Positions 1 to 7,763 of a stretch of DNA of 8,180 nt are shown piece by piece (the stretch's first letter is position 1; each line of letters starts with the position of its first letter). Position numbers and translations under genes: made by a program. The stretch is taken from contig JAJZPJ010000118.1 in the NCBI GenBank assembly GCA_021811225.1, forward strand, positions 1 to 8,180, given 5' to 3'. Below the pieces are notes generated by a model. That model saw only the letters and a program-made list of their open reading frames with translations, made no database searches and was not told where the DNA came from. Source of the stretch: Pseudomonadota bacterium. Its GTDB lineage: Bacteria; Pseudomonadota; Gammaproteobacteria; Burkholderiales; Rhodocyclaceae.

Positions 1-22
1 TGCTCATGTGTTTTATATTCAA
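1..22 (-). CDS. Start of a further gene, cut by the window edge (TTG start)
   Basis: Only seven codons are visible, reading MNIKHMS from a TTG at 22-20. The start is chosen because a near-perfect Shine-Dalgarno (GGAGGAG, 35-29) lies six bases before the TTG; the in-frame ATG at 7-5 is about 21 bases away, too far. The gene begins 21 bases after the stop of the pilin gene, so it is probably co-transcribed with it. A short, basic, hydrophilic start after a pilin gene would suit the leader of another prepilin, but no processing site is inside the window, so the product is unknown. Confidence 0.45.
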
Positions 23-28
23 GATTGA

Positions 29-35
29 CTCCTCC
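29..35 (-). promoter_or_regulatory. Strong ribosome binding site for the downstream gene
   Basis: The minus strand reads GGAGGAG, six bases before the TTG at 22-20. It is a much better match to the 16S anti-Shine-Dalgarno than the site before the pilin gene itself, and it is the main reason to believe a gene starts here. A run of seven T precedes it directly after the pilin stop. Confidence 0.6.
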
Positions 36-43
36 AAAAAAAC

Positions 44-619
44 TCAACAACCCGTGGTATCGACCGCCGAGATCTGCGCCGGCACCGAAGCGGAAGCGGC
101 CTGGGTATAGGTGAACATGCAATGGCTGGTGTCCGATGCGCCCTGGACCCCGAAGGTGGTCACGGTCCCCGACAAGATGGCGTAATAGCCTTCATTCTGC
201 AGATTGGCCAGCGTCGGATTGAAGATCGTGGACAGGCCCGCCGCCGACACGATGCCCGGATTGGTGCCCGATGCGGCGGGGATCGCGGTGCTGGCGGGAT
301 AGCTGAACACCGTGGCGACCAGGCCGTTCTCGGTGCACACCGATCCGGGCGCCCCCGCGGTCCCGGGCAGATTGTCGGCGGTGCCGCCCACCGCGCAGGC
401 GGTCTGATCACTGACGCCGTTGCGGGTCAGGATCGCGGCATGGACCATGGCGGTGGCCGCCGCCACCGAGCCGCGCGCGGCGTTCAGCTTGGCGACCCGG
501 GCGTCGCGCTGCAAGGCGATGAAGCGCGGCATCGCCACCGCGGCGAGGATGCCGATGATGGTGATGACGATGACCAGTTCGATCAGCGTGAAGCCCGCTT
601 GCCTGTCGCTCGGATTCAA
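44..619 (-). CDS. mshA: MSHA-type major pilin precursor (type IV prepilin)
   Basis: Predicted 191-residue class IV prepilin, the likely structural subunit of the pilus. It has a nine-residue leader ending in Gly9, then FTLIELVIVITIIGILAA: cleavage by the prepilin peptidase would fall between Gly9 and Phe10, with Glu at mature position 5. The stretch after the hydrophobic helix (PRFIALQRDAR, residues 31-41, then a small-residue helix to about 62) is typical of the MshA family. Four cysteines are present (75, 95, 167, 191); Cys167 and the terminal Cys191 would make the usual C-terminal disulfide loop. The start is TTG at 619-617: an in-frame TAA lies upstream with no ATG or GTG between, and the leader length then fits. 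Only a weak AGG precedes it. It follows the heme-cyclase gene by 163 bases and probably has its own promoter. It could be a minor pilin if more pilin genes follow. Confidence 0.85.
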   Translation of the reverse strand: MNPSDRQAGFTLIELVIVITIIGILAAVAMPRFIALQRDARVAKLNAARGSVAAATAMVHAAILTRNGVSDQTACAVGGTADNLPGTAGAPGSVCTENGLVATVFSYPASTAIPAASGTNPGIVSAAGLSTIFNPTLANLQNEGYYAILSGTVTTFGVQGASDTSHCMFTYTQAASASVPAQISAVDTTGC

Positions 620-651
620 TCGATTAAACCTAAAGTATATTTAGGAATCAT
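616..651 (-). other. Possible 11-codon upstream ORF overlapping the pilin start
   Basis: On the minus strand an ATG at 651-649 opens a reading frame of 11 codons whose TGA (618-616) overlaps the pilin TTG start as ATTGA. If translated, termination here could hand ribosomes to the weak TTG start. No clear Shine-Dalgarno precedes the ATG, and it lies only a few bases after the expected transcription start, so it may be chance. Confidence 0.2.
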
Positions 652-663
652 GGCGTTGCGGCG

Positions 664-690
664 ATTATCTCACAAAAGACATAGCATCAA
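664..690 (-). promoter_or_regulatory. Probable extended -10 sigma-70 promoter for the pilin gene
   Basis: On the minus strand the -10 hexamer GATAAT (669-664) is preceded by TGA, giving the extended -10 form TGnGATAAT. A -35-like TTGATG (690-685) lies 15 bases upstream, shorter than the ideal 17. Transcription would start near 657, leaving about 38 bases before the TTG start. The surrounding DNA is locally AT-rich compared with the coding regions. No -24/-12 (RpoN) promoter of correct spacing was found in this spacer, although many type IV pilin genes use one. Confidence 0.45.
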
Positions 691-782
691 CAGGGTTTTC
701 GCGCGACTGAAAAATTCTTTCCAGGGCGCGCGGCAAAATGCCCCGTCTCTCCGGGTAAAAGCTCCCCGGCGACAACCGCGGC

Positions 783-2639
783 CTAGTATTTTTCGTCTTC
801 TTTCCACATGGCAGGGAGGAAGCGGACGACGCGGTTGCGGCCCGTGTTCTTGGCTTCATAGAGGGCCACATCGGCATATTTGACCACCTGCCAGAAAGTG
901 TCCGCATCGGAAGGAAACTCGGAGACGCCGATGGAAATGGTCTTCTGCACTACCGTGCCGGGCAGCGAAACCTTGGTTTCCTCGACCTTGGCGCGGATCT
1001 TTTCGGCGATTCTGGCCGCATCTTCGGCACCCGTGTCCATCAGGATGATCAGGAATTCCTCGCCGCCGTAGCGAATCACCATGTCCGATGTCCGCGCGCT
1101 TTTGAGCAGGATTTCAGCCAGGGTCTTGAGCACCTTGTCGCCGGCTTCGTGGCCGAAAGTGTCATTGACCTGCTTGAAGTAATCCAGATCGAGCATGAGT
1201 ATGGAGAAGATGCCCTTCCGGCGTTGGCTGATGGCGACCAGGGTGGTGACGTATTCCTCCAGGAAGCGCCGGTTGTACAGCCCGGTCATGGCGTCGCGCA
1301 AGGAGCTTTCCCGCAGGTGCTCCATCAGCCGTTTGGCTTCGAGCACCGGCGCGGTTTCGCGCAGATAGACGGCGATGAACGGGATCATGAGCTTGGCGAG
1401 CTGCCCGTGATCGCGGGGGAAAACCATCTGTATCACGCAGCCGACGGAACCGGACTGGGTGATCGGCAGGCAGATGTGGGTTTCCTCTCCCGCACGGAAC
1501 ATGGTGCAGATGCCGGGGAAGTCCACCGCGTTGACTTCATGGCCGGTGCGCCTCACCCGGCAGGCATTGGCATCGATCAGGATTTGCGGGTCGCACCAGC
1601 GACAGGCCGCGTCGAGTTCGCCGTCAACCACGATCGGCGTGATGCGGTTCTTGCTCGATGCCACCTCGTAGACGGAGAAATGATGAAAGTCGTATTGGTC
1701 GCCGAGCACATGCGCCAGGCGCTGATAGACTTCCAGCTTGCTCTGGTCTTCCTCGATCGCCTGCTTGAAACGGGAGGCTTCCACCAGGCCCTCCACCATC
1801 TCGGTGGTGGTGACCAACTGGTTGCCGACATTCTGGCAGCTATAGCCATAACCCATCAATTCGCCGACGCGATGGCCGATGGCGGTGATCCCCTCGTCGA
1901 GGAATTCCATCAGCCGGTTGAGTTGGCTGGCGATCTCGCCCAACTCGTCGGACGTGCGCCGTTCGATCCGCCCGCTAAAAACGCCACCGACCGCCTGGGC
2001 CACCACTTCCTTCACGGCGTTGGCGGTTTCAACCAGCGGATGCAGCAGCCGGCGCAGCAAGAACAAGGCAAACAGGGCGGTGAGGAACATGAACAAGCCC
2101 AGCAGGGAAACGGCGGTGATGGCCTGTTGCCGGACATCGTCCAGGGGAATGTCGATGGAAATGGCGCCGAGCACGGTCCCCTGGCTGACCATGTGGCACT
2201 GCAGGCAGTTGGGCGTGCCGGTGGCGCTGGCGATATAGGGGATGATGGCGCGAAACACCCTCGCGCCATGATTCTCGGTGGCCTTGAAGACCGCCAGTCC
2301 ATGGTCGAGGACCTCGGTTTCTTCCTTGCCCGCCGGACTCTCCATGCTGAGCCCCGGGCCAAACTGCTTGTCGACGGCGGGCCCCCGGATTACCCTTACG
2401 CCTCGGACGCCGGGCACCCCCTTGAGACGCTCCAGGAATTCCGCGCGTTTGGCTATCGTGCCATTGACCATGCTTTCGGTAAGACTCTCTCTCACCGTTT
2501 CAGCTACCGAACGGGCGTGGCGCTCGGCAGTGTAGAGGGAGAACTCCCGCAGGGTGTAGAGCCCGACGACGAGCACCACCAACAGCACCACCCCCATCAG
2601 AGCGGAAAAGATCCAGAGTATTTTTGCGTTGAGGGTCAT
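783..2639 (-). CDS. Membrane diguanylate cyclase with periplasmic c-type heme motif, HAMP and GAF-like region
   Basis: 618 residues; makes c-di-GMP from two GTP. Order of parts: transmembrane helix about 7-30; periplasmic sensor about 31-174 containing the heme-attachment motif CLQCH (145-149); second transmembrane helix about 175-196; HAMP region about 197-250; a GAF-like region about 290-430 with many cysteines (346, 349, 360, 378, 390, 401); GGDEF domain about 445-610. The active site reads GGEEF (525-529), the metal-binding DxDxFK begins at Asp484, and the inhibitory site RTSD (516-519) lies exactly five residues before it, so catalysis and product inhibition both look intact. Periplasmic Cache/PAS-like sensors with one covalent heme are known in Geobacter chemoreceptors and act in redox or ligand sensing; that role here is inference. 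It starts with ATG 36 bases after the mshF-like gene and precedes the pilin gene, so it is likely transcribed with the pilus machinery. Confidence 0.9.
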   Translation of the reverse strand: MTLNAKILWIFSALMGVVLLVVLVVGLYTLREFSLYTAERHARSVAETVRESLTESMVNGTIAKRAEFLERLKGVPGVRGVRVIRGPAVDKQFGPGLSMESPAGKEETEVLDHGLAVFKATENHGARVFRAIIPYIASATGTPNCLQCHMVSQGTVLGAISIDIPLDDVRQQAITAVSLLGLFMFLTALFALFLLRRLLHPLVETANAVKEVVAQAVGGVFSGRIERRTSDELGEIASQLNRLMEFLDEGITAIGHRVGELMGYGYSCQNVGNQLVTTTEMVEGLVEASRFKQAIEEDQSKLEVYQRLAHVLGDQYDFHHFSVYEVASSKNRITPIVVDGELDAACRWCDPQILIDANACRVRRTGHEVNAVDFPGICTMFRAGEETHICLPITQSGSVGCVIQMVFPRDHGQLAKLMIPFIAVYLRETAPVLEAKRLMEHLRESSLRDAMTGLYNRRFLEEYVTTLVAISQRRKGIFSILMLDLDYFKQVNDTFGHEAGDKVLKTLAEILLKSARTSDMVIRYGGEEFLIILMDTGAEDAARIAEKIRAKVEETKVSLPGTVVQKTISIGVSEFPSDADTFWQVVKYADVALYEAKNTGRNRVVRFLPAMWKEDEKY

Positions 2640-2675
2640 GGCGTCAACTCAAGGGTTGGTCAAGATAGTCGGCGG

Positions 2676-3176
2676 TCAGAACCAGCGGTAAGGCCGCGTC
2701 GCCACCAGCCGGACGCTGCCGACGCCGCCGCCGGCGAGCCTGCCGCCCACCGGCTCGATGCGCCAGCACAGCAGCGACGCGCCGCCGGCGATGGCCAGAT
2801 GCCAATCGAGCTTCGGCCGGTAGCACAGTTCCCGGCGCGTGCCGTCGAAGAACCAGGCGCCTGCGGCTACGAGTTCCGGCCCGCCCGGATATTCGCCGAG
2901 ATAGCCCGCCGGCGGCTGCGCCAGATAGCGCACCGGATTGGCCCCGATCAGGTCGGCGATGCGGCCCTCCTGGCCGTGGATGATGTCCCCGGCCATCGCC
3001 TGGCGCAGGCCCGAGTCGATGTTGCGCAGCGTCGATTCGACCACCGTTTTCTCCGAAGCTTCCTCGATTTCCAGCAGGCGCGCCAGGGCGGTGAGCGCCA
3101 AAACTCCGATCACGGTCACGGCGACCAGAAACTCGAGCTTGGAGAGCCCGCGCATCGGCCCGCCCGGCCCCATCAT
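2676..3176 (-). CDS. Small prepilin-like (pseudopilin) protein in the MshF position
   Basis: 166 residues. The N terminus has a type IV pilin-like segment, RGLSKLEFLVAVTVIGVLA (residues 9-27): Gly10 would be the residue before cleavage, Leu11 mature position 1 and Glu15 the conserved Glu5, but the usual FTLIE is replaced by LSKLE. A helix follows to about 62, then a compact domain with the AWFFDGTRRELCYRP segment (107-121), a pattern common in minor pseudopilins. Two cysteines (118, 137) could pair. The ATG at 3176-3174 overlaps the mshG stop as ATGA, suggesting translational coupling; ATG at 3173 or 3155 (leader MRG) are alternatives. In Vibrio-type MSHA loci mshF follows mshG, so MshF is the best positional guess; sequence alone shows only a prepilin-like protein. 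A longer minus-strand frame extending upstream across mshG is an artefact of GC-rich DNA. Confidence 0.75.
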   Translation of the reverse strand: MMGPGGPMRGLSKLEFLVAVTVIGVLALTALARLLEIEEASEKTVVESTLRNIDSGLRQAMAGDIIHGQEGRIADLIGANPVRYLAQPPAGYLGEYPGGPELVAAGAWFFDGTRRELCYRPKLDWHLAIAGGASLLCWRIEPVGGRLAGGGVGSVRLVATRPYRWF

Positions 3177-4405
3177 TTCTTCAGCGCCGCCCGGCCCAGA
3201 TCCCAGGTCGGCAGGAAGATCCCCAGCGCCAGGATCAGCACCATGACGCCCAGCATGACGATCAGGATCGGCTCGATCTGCTCCGCCAGGGTCTTCAGTT
3301 CGTACTCGACCTCGTTCTGATAGAGCTCGGAGACCTGCTGCATCATGTCGTCCAGCGCGCCGGACTCCTCGCCCACCGCGATCATCTGCAACACTATGGG
3401 AGTAAATACCGCGGCGTTGGCAGCCGTGCGCAGGATGCTCTCGCCGCGCTCGACGCCCTCGCGCATGCCCTCGACCTTCTTCGCGATGTAGGCGTTGTCC
3501 ACGGTCAGCGCCACGTTGGTGAGCGCCTGGATGATCGGCACGCCGCTCTTCATCGCCAGGGCGAAGCTGCCGGCGAAGCGGGCCAGGGTGGCCTTCCGGA
3601 CGATCTTGCCGGCGATGGGAAAGCCGAGCTTGGTCTTGTCCCACCAGTAGCGGCCGGCGACGGTCGCGGTGTAGCTGGTGAACGCGAAGGCCGCCGCGGC
3701 CGCACCGCCGAGCATGACCGGCCACCAGGCCACCATGAAGCCGGAGAAGCCGAGCAGGATCCGCGTCATCAGGGGCAGTTGCGCGCCGAAGCCCTTGAAC
3801 ACCTGGGCGAAGGCCGGGATCACGAAGATGTTCACCACCACCAGGGCGATGCCCATGGCGGTGACGACGAAGCTGGGATAGCGCAGCGCCGACTTCACCT
3901 GTCCGCGCATGAAGCGCTCGAACTCCATGTGCTCGAACAGGCGGATGAAGATCTCCTCCAGCCGGCCGGTCATCTCGCCGACCCGGACCATCGACAGATA
4001 GAAGGGCGTGAATACCTTGGGATGGCGCGCCATCGACACCGACAACTCGCGGCCGGAATCGAGGCTCTCGCGGATCTGCTGCAGCACCTCCTTCATCGCC
4101 GGATTGCTGCTCGATTCCTGCAGGCCGGCCAGGGCGCGCATGATCGGCACCCCGGCCTTGAGCAGCGAGTGGATCTGCCGGGTGAACAGCATCACGTCCA
4201 TGTGCAGGACCTTGGGCTTGAACCACTGGATCTGGACGCTGCCGCCGGCGGCGGCCTTGACGGCGGCGGTGGCGGGATCGATGGACAAGGGCGTGATGCC
4301 GCGGCCCGCGAGCCAGTCGGCGACCCCGGCCGGACTCGCGCCCTCCTGCTGGCCGCTGACCTCCTTGCCGCCGGCGTCGCGGCCGCGGTAGGCATAGTTG
4401 GGCAT
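3173..4405 (-). CDS. mshG: MSHA pilus inner-membrane platform protein (GspF/PilC family)
   Basis: 410 residues, normal length for the family. It is the polytopic protein against which the cytoplasmic ATPase turns or pushes to insert pilin subunits. Two GspF-type domains are visible, about 70-193 and 273-395. The first holds FTRQIHSLLKAGVPIMRAL (74-92); the second holds the matching FAGSFALAMKSGVPIIQAL (277-295). The conserved GE motifs follow: RVGEMTGRLEE (141-151) and AVGEESGALDDM (343-354). Membrane segments lie at about 176-200, 215-245 and 372-396. The N terminus (PNYAYRGRDAGGKEVSG) is the usual small soluble start. The ATG lies three bases after the mshE stop with GAGGAC-like purines inside the end of mshE, and the stop overlaps the next gene, so mshE-mshG-mshF-like form one tightly packed operon. 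Confidence 0.93.
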   Translation of the reverse strand: MPNYAYRGRDAGGKEVSGQQEGASPAGVADWLAGRGITPLSIDPATAAVKAAAGGSVQIQWFKPKVLHMDVMLFTRQIHSLLKAGVPIMRALAGLQESSSNPAMKEVLQQIRESLDSGRELSVSMARHPKVFTPFYLSMVRVGEMTGRLEEIFIRLFEHMEFERFMRGQVKSALRYPSFVVTAMGIALVVVNIFVIPAFAQVFKGFGAQLPLMTRILLGFSGFMVAWWPVMLGGAAAAAFAFTSYTATVAGRYWWDKTKLGFPIAGKIVRKATLARFAGSFALAMKSGVPIIQALTNVALTVDNAYIAKKVEGMREGVERGESILRTAANAAVFTPIVLQMIAVGEESGALDDMMQQVSELYQNEVEYELKTLAEQIEPILIVMLGVMVLILALGIFLPTWDLGRAALKK

Positions 4406-4408
4406 GCC

Positions 4409-6115
<1,707 letters not shown>

Positions 6116-6130
6116 GCGTTCTTCTCCGCT

Positions 6131-6202
6131 TCAGGTGTTGCGGATCTCGACCACGGGATCGCCGCCGCCCCGGCTTCCCACGAGAAATCCCAATGCTGGC
6201 AT
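6131..6202 (-). other. Possible 23-codon ORF or 3' gene remnant just before mshE
   Basis: The minus strand reads a short frame ending GGGDPVVEIRNT then TGA, 15 bases before the mshE ATG. Its composition resembles the tail of a real protein more than random sequence, and a gene such as mshN or mshM would normally end here, but the frame is closed by another TGA just upstream of the ATG and there is no good ribosome site. It may be a remnant of a lost upstream msh gene or chance. Confidence 0.15.
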
Positions 6203-6226
6203 CGCTCGTGCTCGTCACGGCGATGC
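6199..6226 (-). repeat. Stable hairpin between hemerythrin gene and mshE
   Basis: On the plus strand gcatcgc (6199-6205) pairs with gcgatgc (6220-6226), and after a one-base bulge cgtg (6207-6210) pairs with cacg (6216-6219) around a five-base loop: 11 pairs in 28 bases. It begins 19 bases after the hemerythrin stop. No T-run follows on the minus strand, so it is not a standard intrinsic terminator; a Rho-assisted end, mRNA 3'-end protection or attenuation are possible roles. Confidence 0.5.
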
Positions 6227-6245
6227 TGCCTGCGGGCGAAATGCC

Positions 6246-6632
6246 TCACGAAAGTAAAAACGGCTTGTAGCGGAGGTCTGCCGAGCTGATGTGCTGGACC
6301 AACCAATTCTGAACGAAGACTCTGATGTCTTGGAGAATGATGTTGTGGTCTTCGGTGGTCAGCCGGGCGACCAGAGTTTCCAGCTGTTCCTCGAACTCGC
6401 GGTGGAGTTCGCAATGGGCAGCGTAGTATTTATATTTGAAGCTTCGCATGACGGCCTCTTCGTCGCGCAGATGCTCTCGTACGTAGCGCTCGAGCTCCGC
6501 GACTGCCGCGTAGGCCTGGGCGGTATTTTCACCGGCGGGAGTGCTCTCCAACGATTTGAGCAACTGGAATAATCGCTGATGCTGATCGTCGATCCGCACG
6601 TCGCCGACTGACAAAGAAGGGTTCCATTCCAT
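6246..6632 (-). CDS. Bacteriohemerythrin (single-domain O2-binding diiron protein)
   Basis: 128 residues, the usual length of a stand-alone hemerythrin domain: a cytoplasmic four-helix bundle that binds O2 reversibly at two irons. All seven ligands are present with canonical spacing: His18 (DDQHQRLF), His54 and Glu58 (HxxxE), His73 and His77 (HxxxH), His114 and Asp119 (HxxxxD). The N terminus EWNPSLSVG is the typical start. ATG at 6632-6630 is supported by GGAG (6643-6640) seven bases upstream. It lies 85 bases after the diguanylate cyclase gene on the same strand. Known roles of such proteins are O2 storage, delivery or sensing; a role in passing O2 state to the neighbouring cyclase is inference from position. 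By eye this and the next upstream genes are less GC-rich than mshE and mshG. Confidence 0.93.
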   Translation of the reverse strand: MEWNPSLSVGDVRIDDQHQRLFQLLKSLESTPAGENTAQAYAAVAELERYVREHLRDEEAVMRSFKYKYYAAHCELHREFEEQLETLVARLTTEDHNIILQDIRVFVQNWLVQHISSADLRYKPFLLS

Positions 6633-6717
6633 TACTTCACTCCCCGGTTAAGCGATGGGCTCAAATCGACTGAAAACGGATCAACTGATCTTCCGTGGCC
6701 TCACGACTGCAGTGCCG

Positions 6718-7737
6718 CTAAGTCCGTGCGACGGTGACCCGATTGCGTCCCTCGTTCTTCGAGGCATATAGAGCGGCGTCGGCGCGCGAAAAAAAATCGG
6801 TCACCGATTCTCCGGCCTTATAGCTGGATACTCCCATCGAAACCGTAATGTTCGCTACTGCCTCGTTATCGATGGTGCGCTTGATGCAGCATCCCTCAAC
6901 CTTCTTTCGGATTTTTTCGGCGACTTGACGCGCGCCTTCGATGGAGGTGTCGGGCAACAGGACGGCAAATTCATCACCACCGAATCGCACAGCGGTGTCC
7001 TTGCCCTTCACGTTGTCTTTCAAAATCTGCGCCACGGCCTTTATAACCTTGTCACCGAACAGGTGACCATAAGTGTCGTTGACCTGCTTGAAGTGGTCAA
7101 TATCGGAAACGAGTACGCTCAGTCCATATTCGCTGGTGTCCGACTCTATCAGGCAGGCCGCCATCGCCAAGTCGAATCCACGGCGGTTGGTCAATCCGGT
7201 CAAGCCGTCGGCGAGTGCCTCTTCACGTGCCTTTACCACGTCCTGCCGCAATTGCTCGATTTCGCGGCGGCTTTCATCCAGGCGTCCCTTGAGGGAACCG
7301 ATGGAGCCGATCATGTTGCGCGTAAGGCCAAGAATCGCGTCGGCGCTCATAGTGGCGCCGGGATTGAGCGGGTCCAGGTCAGCGCAACATTTTTCCAGCG
7401 CGCCGCCGAATTGGTCGGCCTGATCACCAGCCTGTGTGGCGGAACTCGACATGTCCGCCATCACCTTCTGCAAACCTTCGCTGACCCGCTGCGCAACCAG
7501 TTCGTTGATTTCGGCGATGTGCTTTTGGAAAATGTCGTCGGTGGTCTGCTCATCGAGGACCGCGCCACTCTGCAGGTATTTGTCGATACTGGCCCTGAGG
7601 GCCAAATTGCCGCCCGAAACATATTCGTACCAGACGGCATAACTGACCGGATGCAGCGCCGTCGACTGTTTCGCCATCAATGGCAGCGCGAGTCTGAGGT
7701 ATTCCGCACTTTTTTCGACGCTATCGCGATATTTCAT
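6718..7737 (-). CDS. Soluble diguanylate cyclase (GGDEF domain)
   Basis: 339 residues from the chosen start; no signal peptide or membrane helix. An N-terminal helical domain (about 5-95, with a HPVSYAVWYEYVSGGN motif) is of a type often seen ahead of GGDEF in cytoplasmic cyclases. A helical linker follows, with a likely coiled coil at about 147-175, then the GGDEF domain (about 176-337). The active site GGDEF is at 253-257, the metal-binding SDIDHFK has Asp212, and NRRGF and the C-terminal ALYASKNEGRNRV are all in place, so it should make c-di-GMP. The inhibitory site position reads KGKD (244-247) instead of RxxD, so product inhibition may be weak. Start: ATG at 7746 has AAGG touching it, whereas ATG at 7737 has AAGGA eight bases upstream, so 7737 is preferred. 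It follows the broken PilZ gene by about 26 bases and precedes the hemerythrin gene, likely as one operon. Confidence 0.92.
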   Translation of the reverse strand: MKYRDSVEKSAEYLRLALPLMAKQSTALHPVSYAVWYEYVSGGNLALRASIDKYLQSGAVLDEQTTDDIFQKHIAEINELVAQRVSEGLQKVMADMSSSATQAGDQADQFGGALEKCCADLDPLNPGATMSADAILGLTRNMIGSIGSLKGRLDESRREIEQLRQDVVKAREEALADGLTGLTNRRGFDLAMAACLIESDTSEYGLSVLVSDIDHFKQVNDTYGHLFGDKVIKAVAQILKDNVKGKDTAVRFGGDEFAVLLPDTSIEGARQVAEKIRKKVEGCCIKRTIDNEAVANITVSMGVSSYKAGESVTDFFSRADAALYASKNEGRNRVTVART

Positions 7738-7745
7738 GTTTCCCA

Positions 7746-7750
7746 TCCTT
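7746..7750 (-). promoter_or_regulatory. Ribosome binding site that decides the cyclase start
   Basis: The minus strand reads AAGGA, whose last A is the first base of an upstream in-frame ATG (7746-7744). The eight-base gap to the second ATG (7737-7735) is ideal, so translation should begin at 7737, giving a protein starting MKYRDS and three residues shorter than the longest frame. Confidence 0.6.
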
Positions 7751-7763
7751 CACGACTGTCCGG

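Noticed and set aside
36..46. Intrinsic terminator after the pilin stop, based on a run of seven T
   Set aside because: No GC-rich stem precedes it with convincing pairing, and the next gene's ribosome site follows immediately.
729..745. Hairpin after the heme-cyclase stop (seven pairs with one G-G mismatch) as a terminator
   Set aside because: No T-run follows directly; the nearest T-rich stretch is about ten bases on. A neighbouring 5-pair CCGGG/CCCGG stem is equally weak.
620..782. RpoN (-24/-12) promoter for the pilin
   Set aside because: GG and GC elements exist (GGGGCATTTTGC on the minus strand) but their spacing is eight, not ten.
122..883. Plus-strand open frame across the pilin gene and the spacer
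   Set aside because: Antisense to a clear pilin and rich in Arg/Gly/His with no protein features.
1149..3320. Very long plus-strand open frame (723 codons)
   Set aside because: It is antisense to the heme-cyclase and the mshF-like gene, has low-complexity Gln/His/Asp/Gly-rich translation with no domain, and exists because of GC-rich codon bias on the other strand.
2676..4226. 516-codon minus-strand frame that would fuse an extra domain to the mshF-like protein
   Set aside because: The upstream part is an out-of-frame reading of mshG; the ATGA overlap at 3176-3173 and the prepilin start mark the real gene.
6193..6270. 25-codon plus-strand frame that looks like a signal peptide (MLASLVLVTAMLPAGE)
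   Set aside because: Overlaps the hairpin and the end of the hemerythrin gene on the opposite strand, has no ribosome site, and ends at once.
6672..6692. GATCA-GT-TGATC inverted repeat followed by TTTT between cyclase and hemerythrin genes, as a terminator or operator
   Set aside because: The stem is only four to five AT-containing pairs with a very tight loop and four T; too weak to call without expression data.
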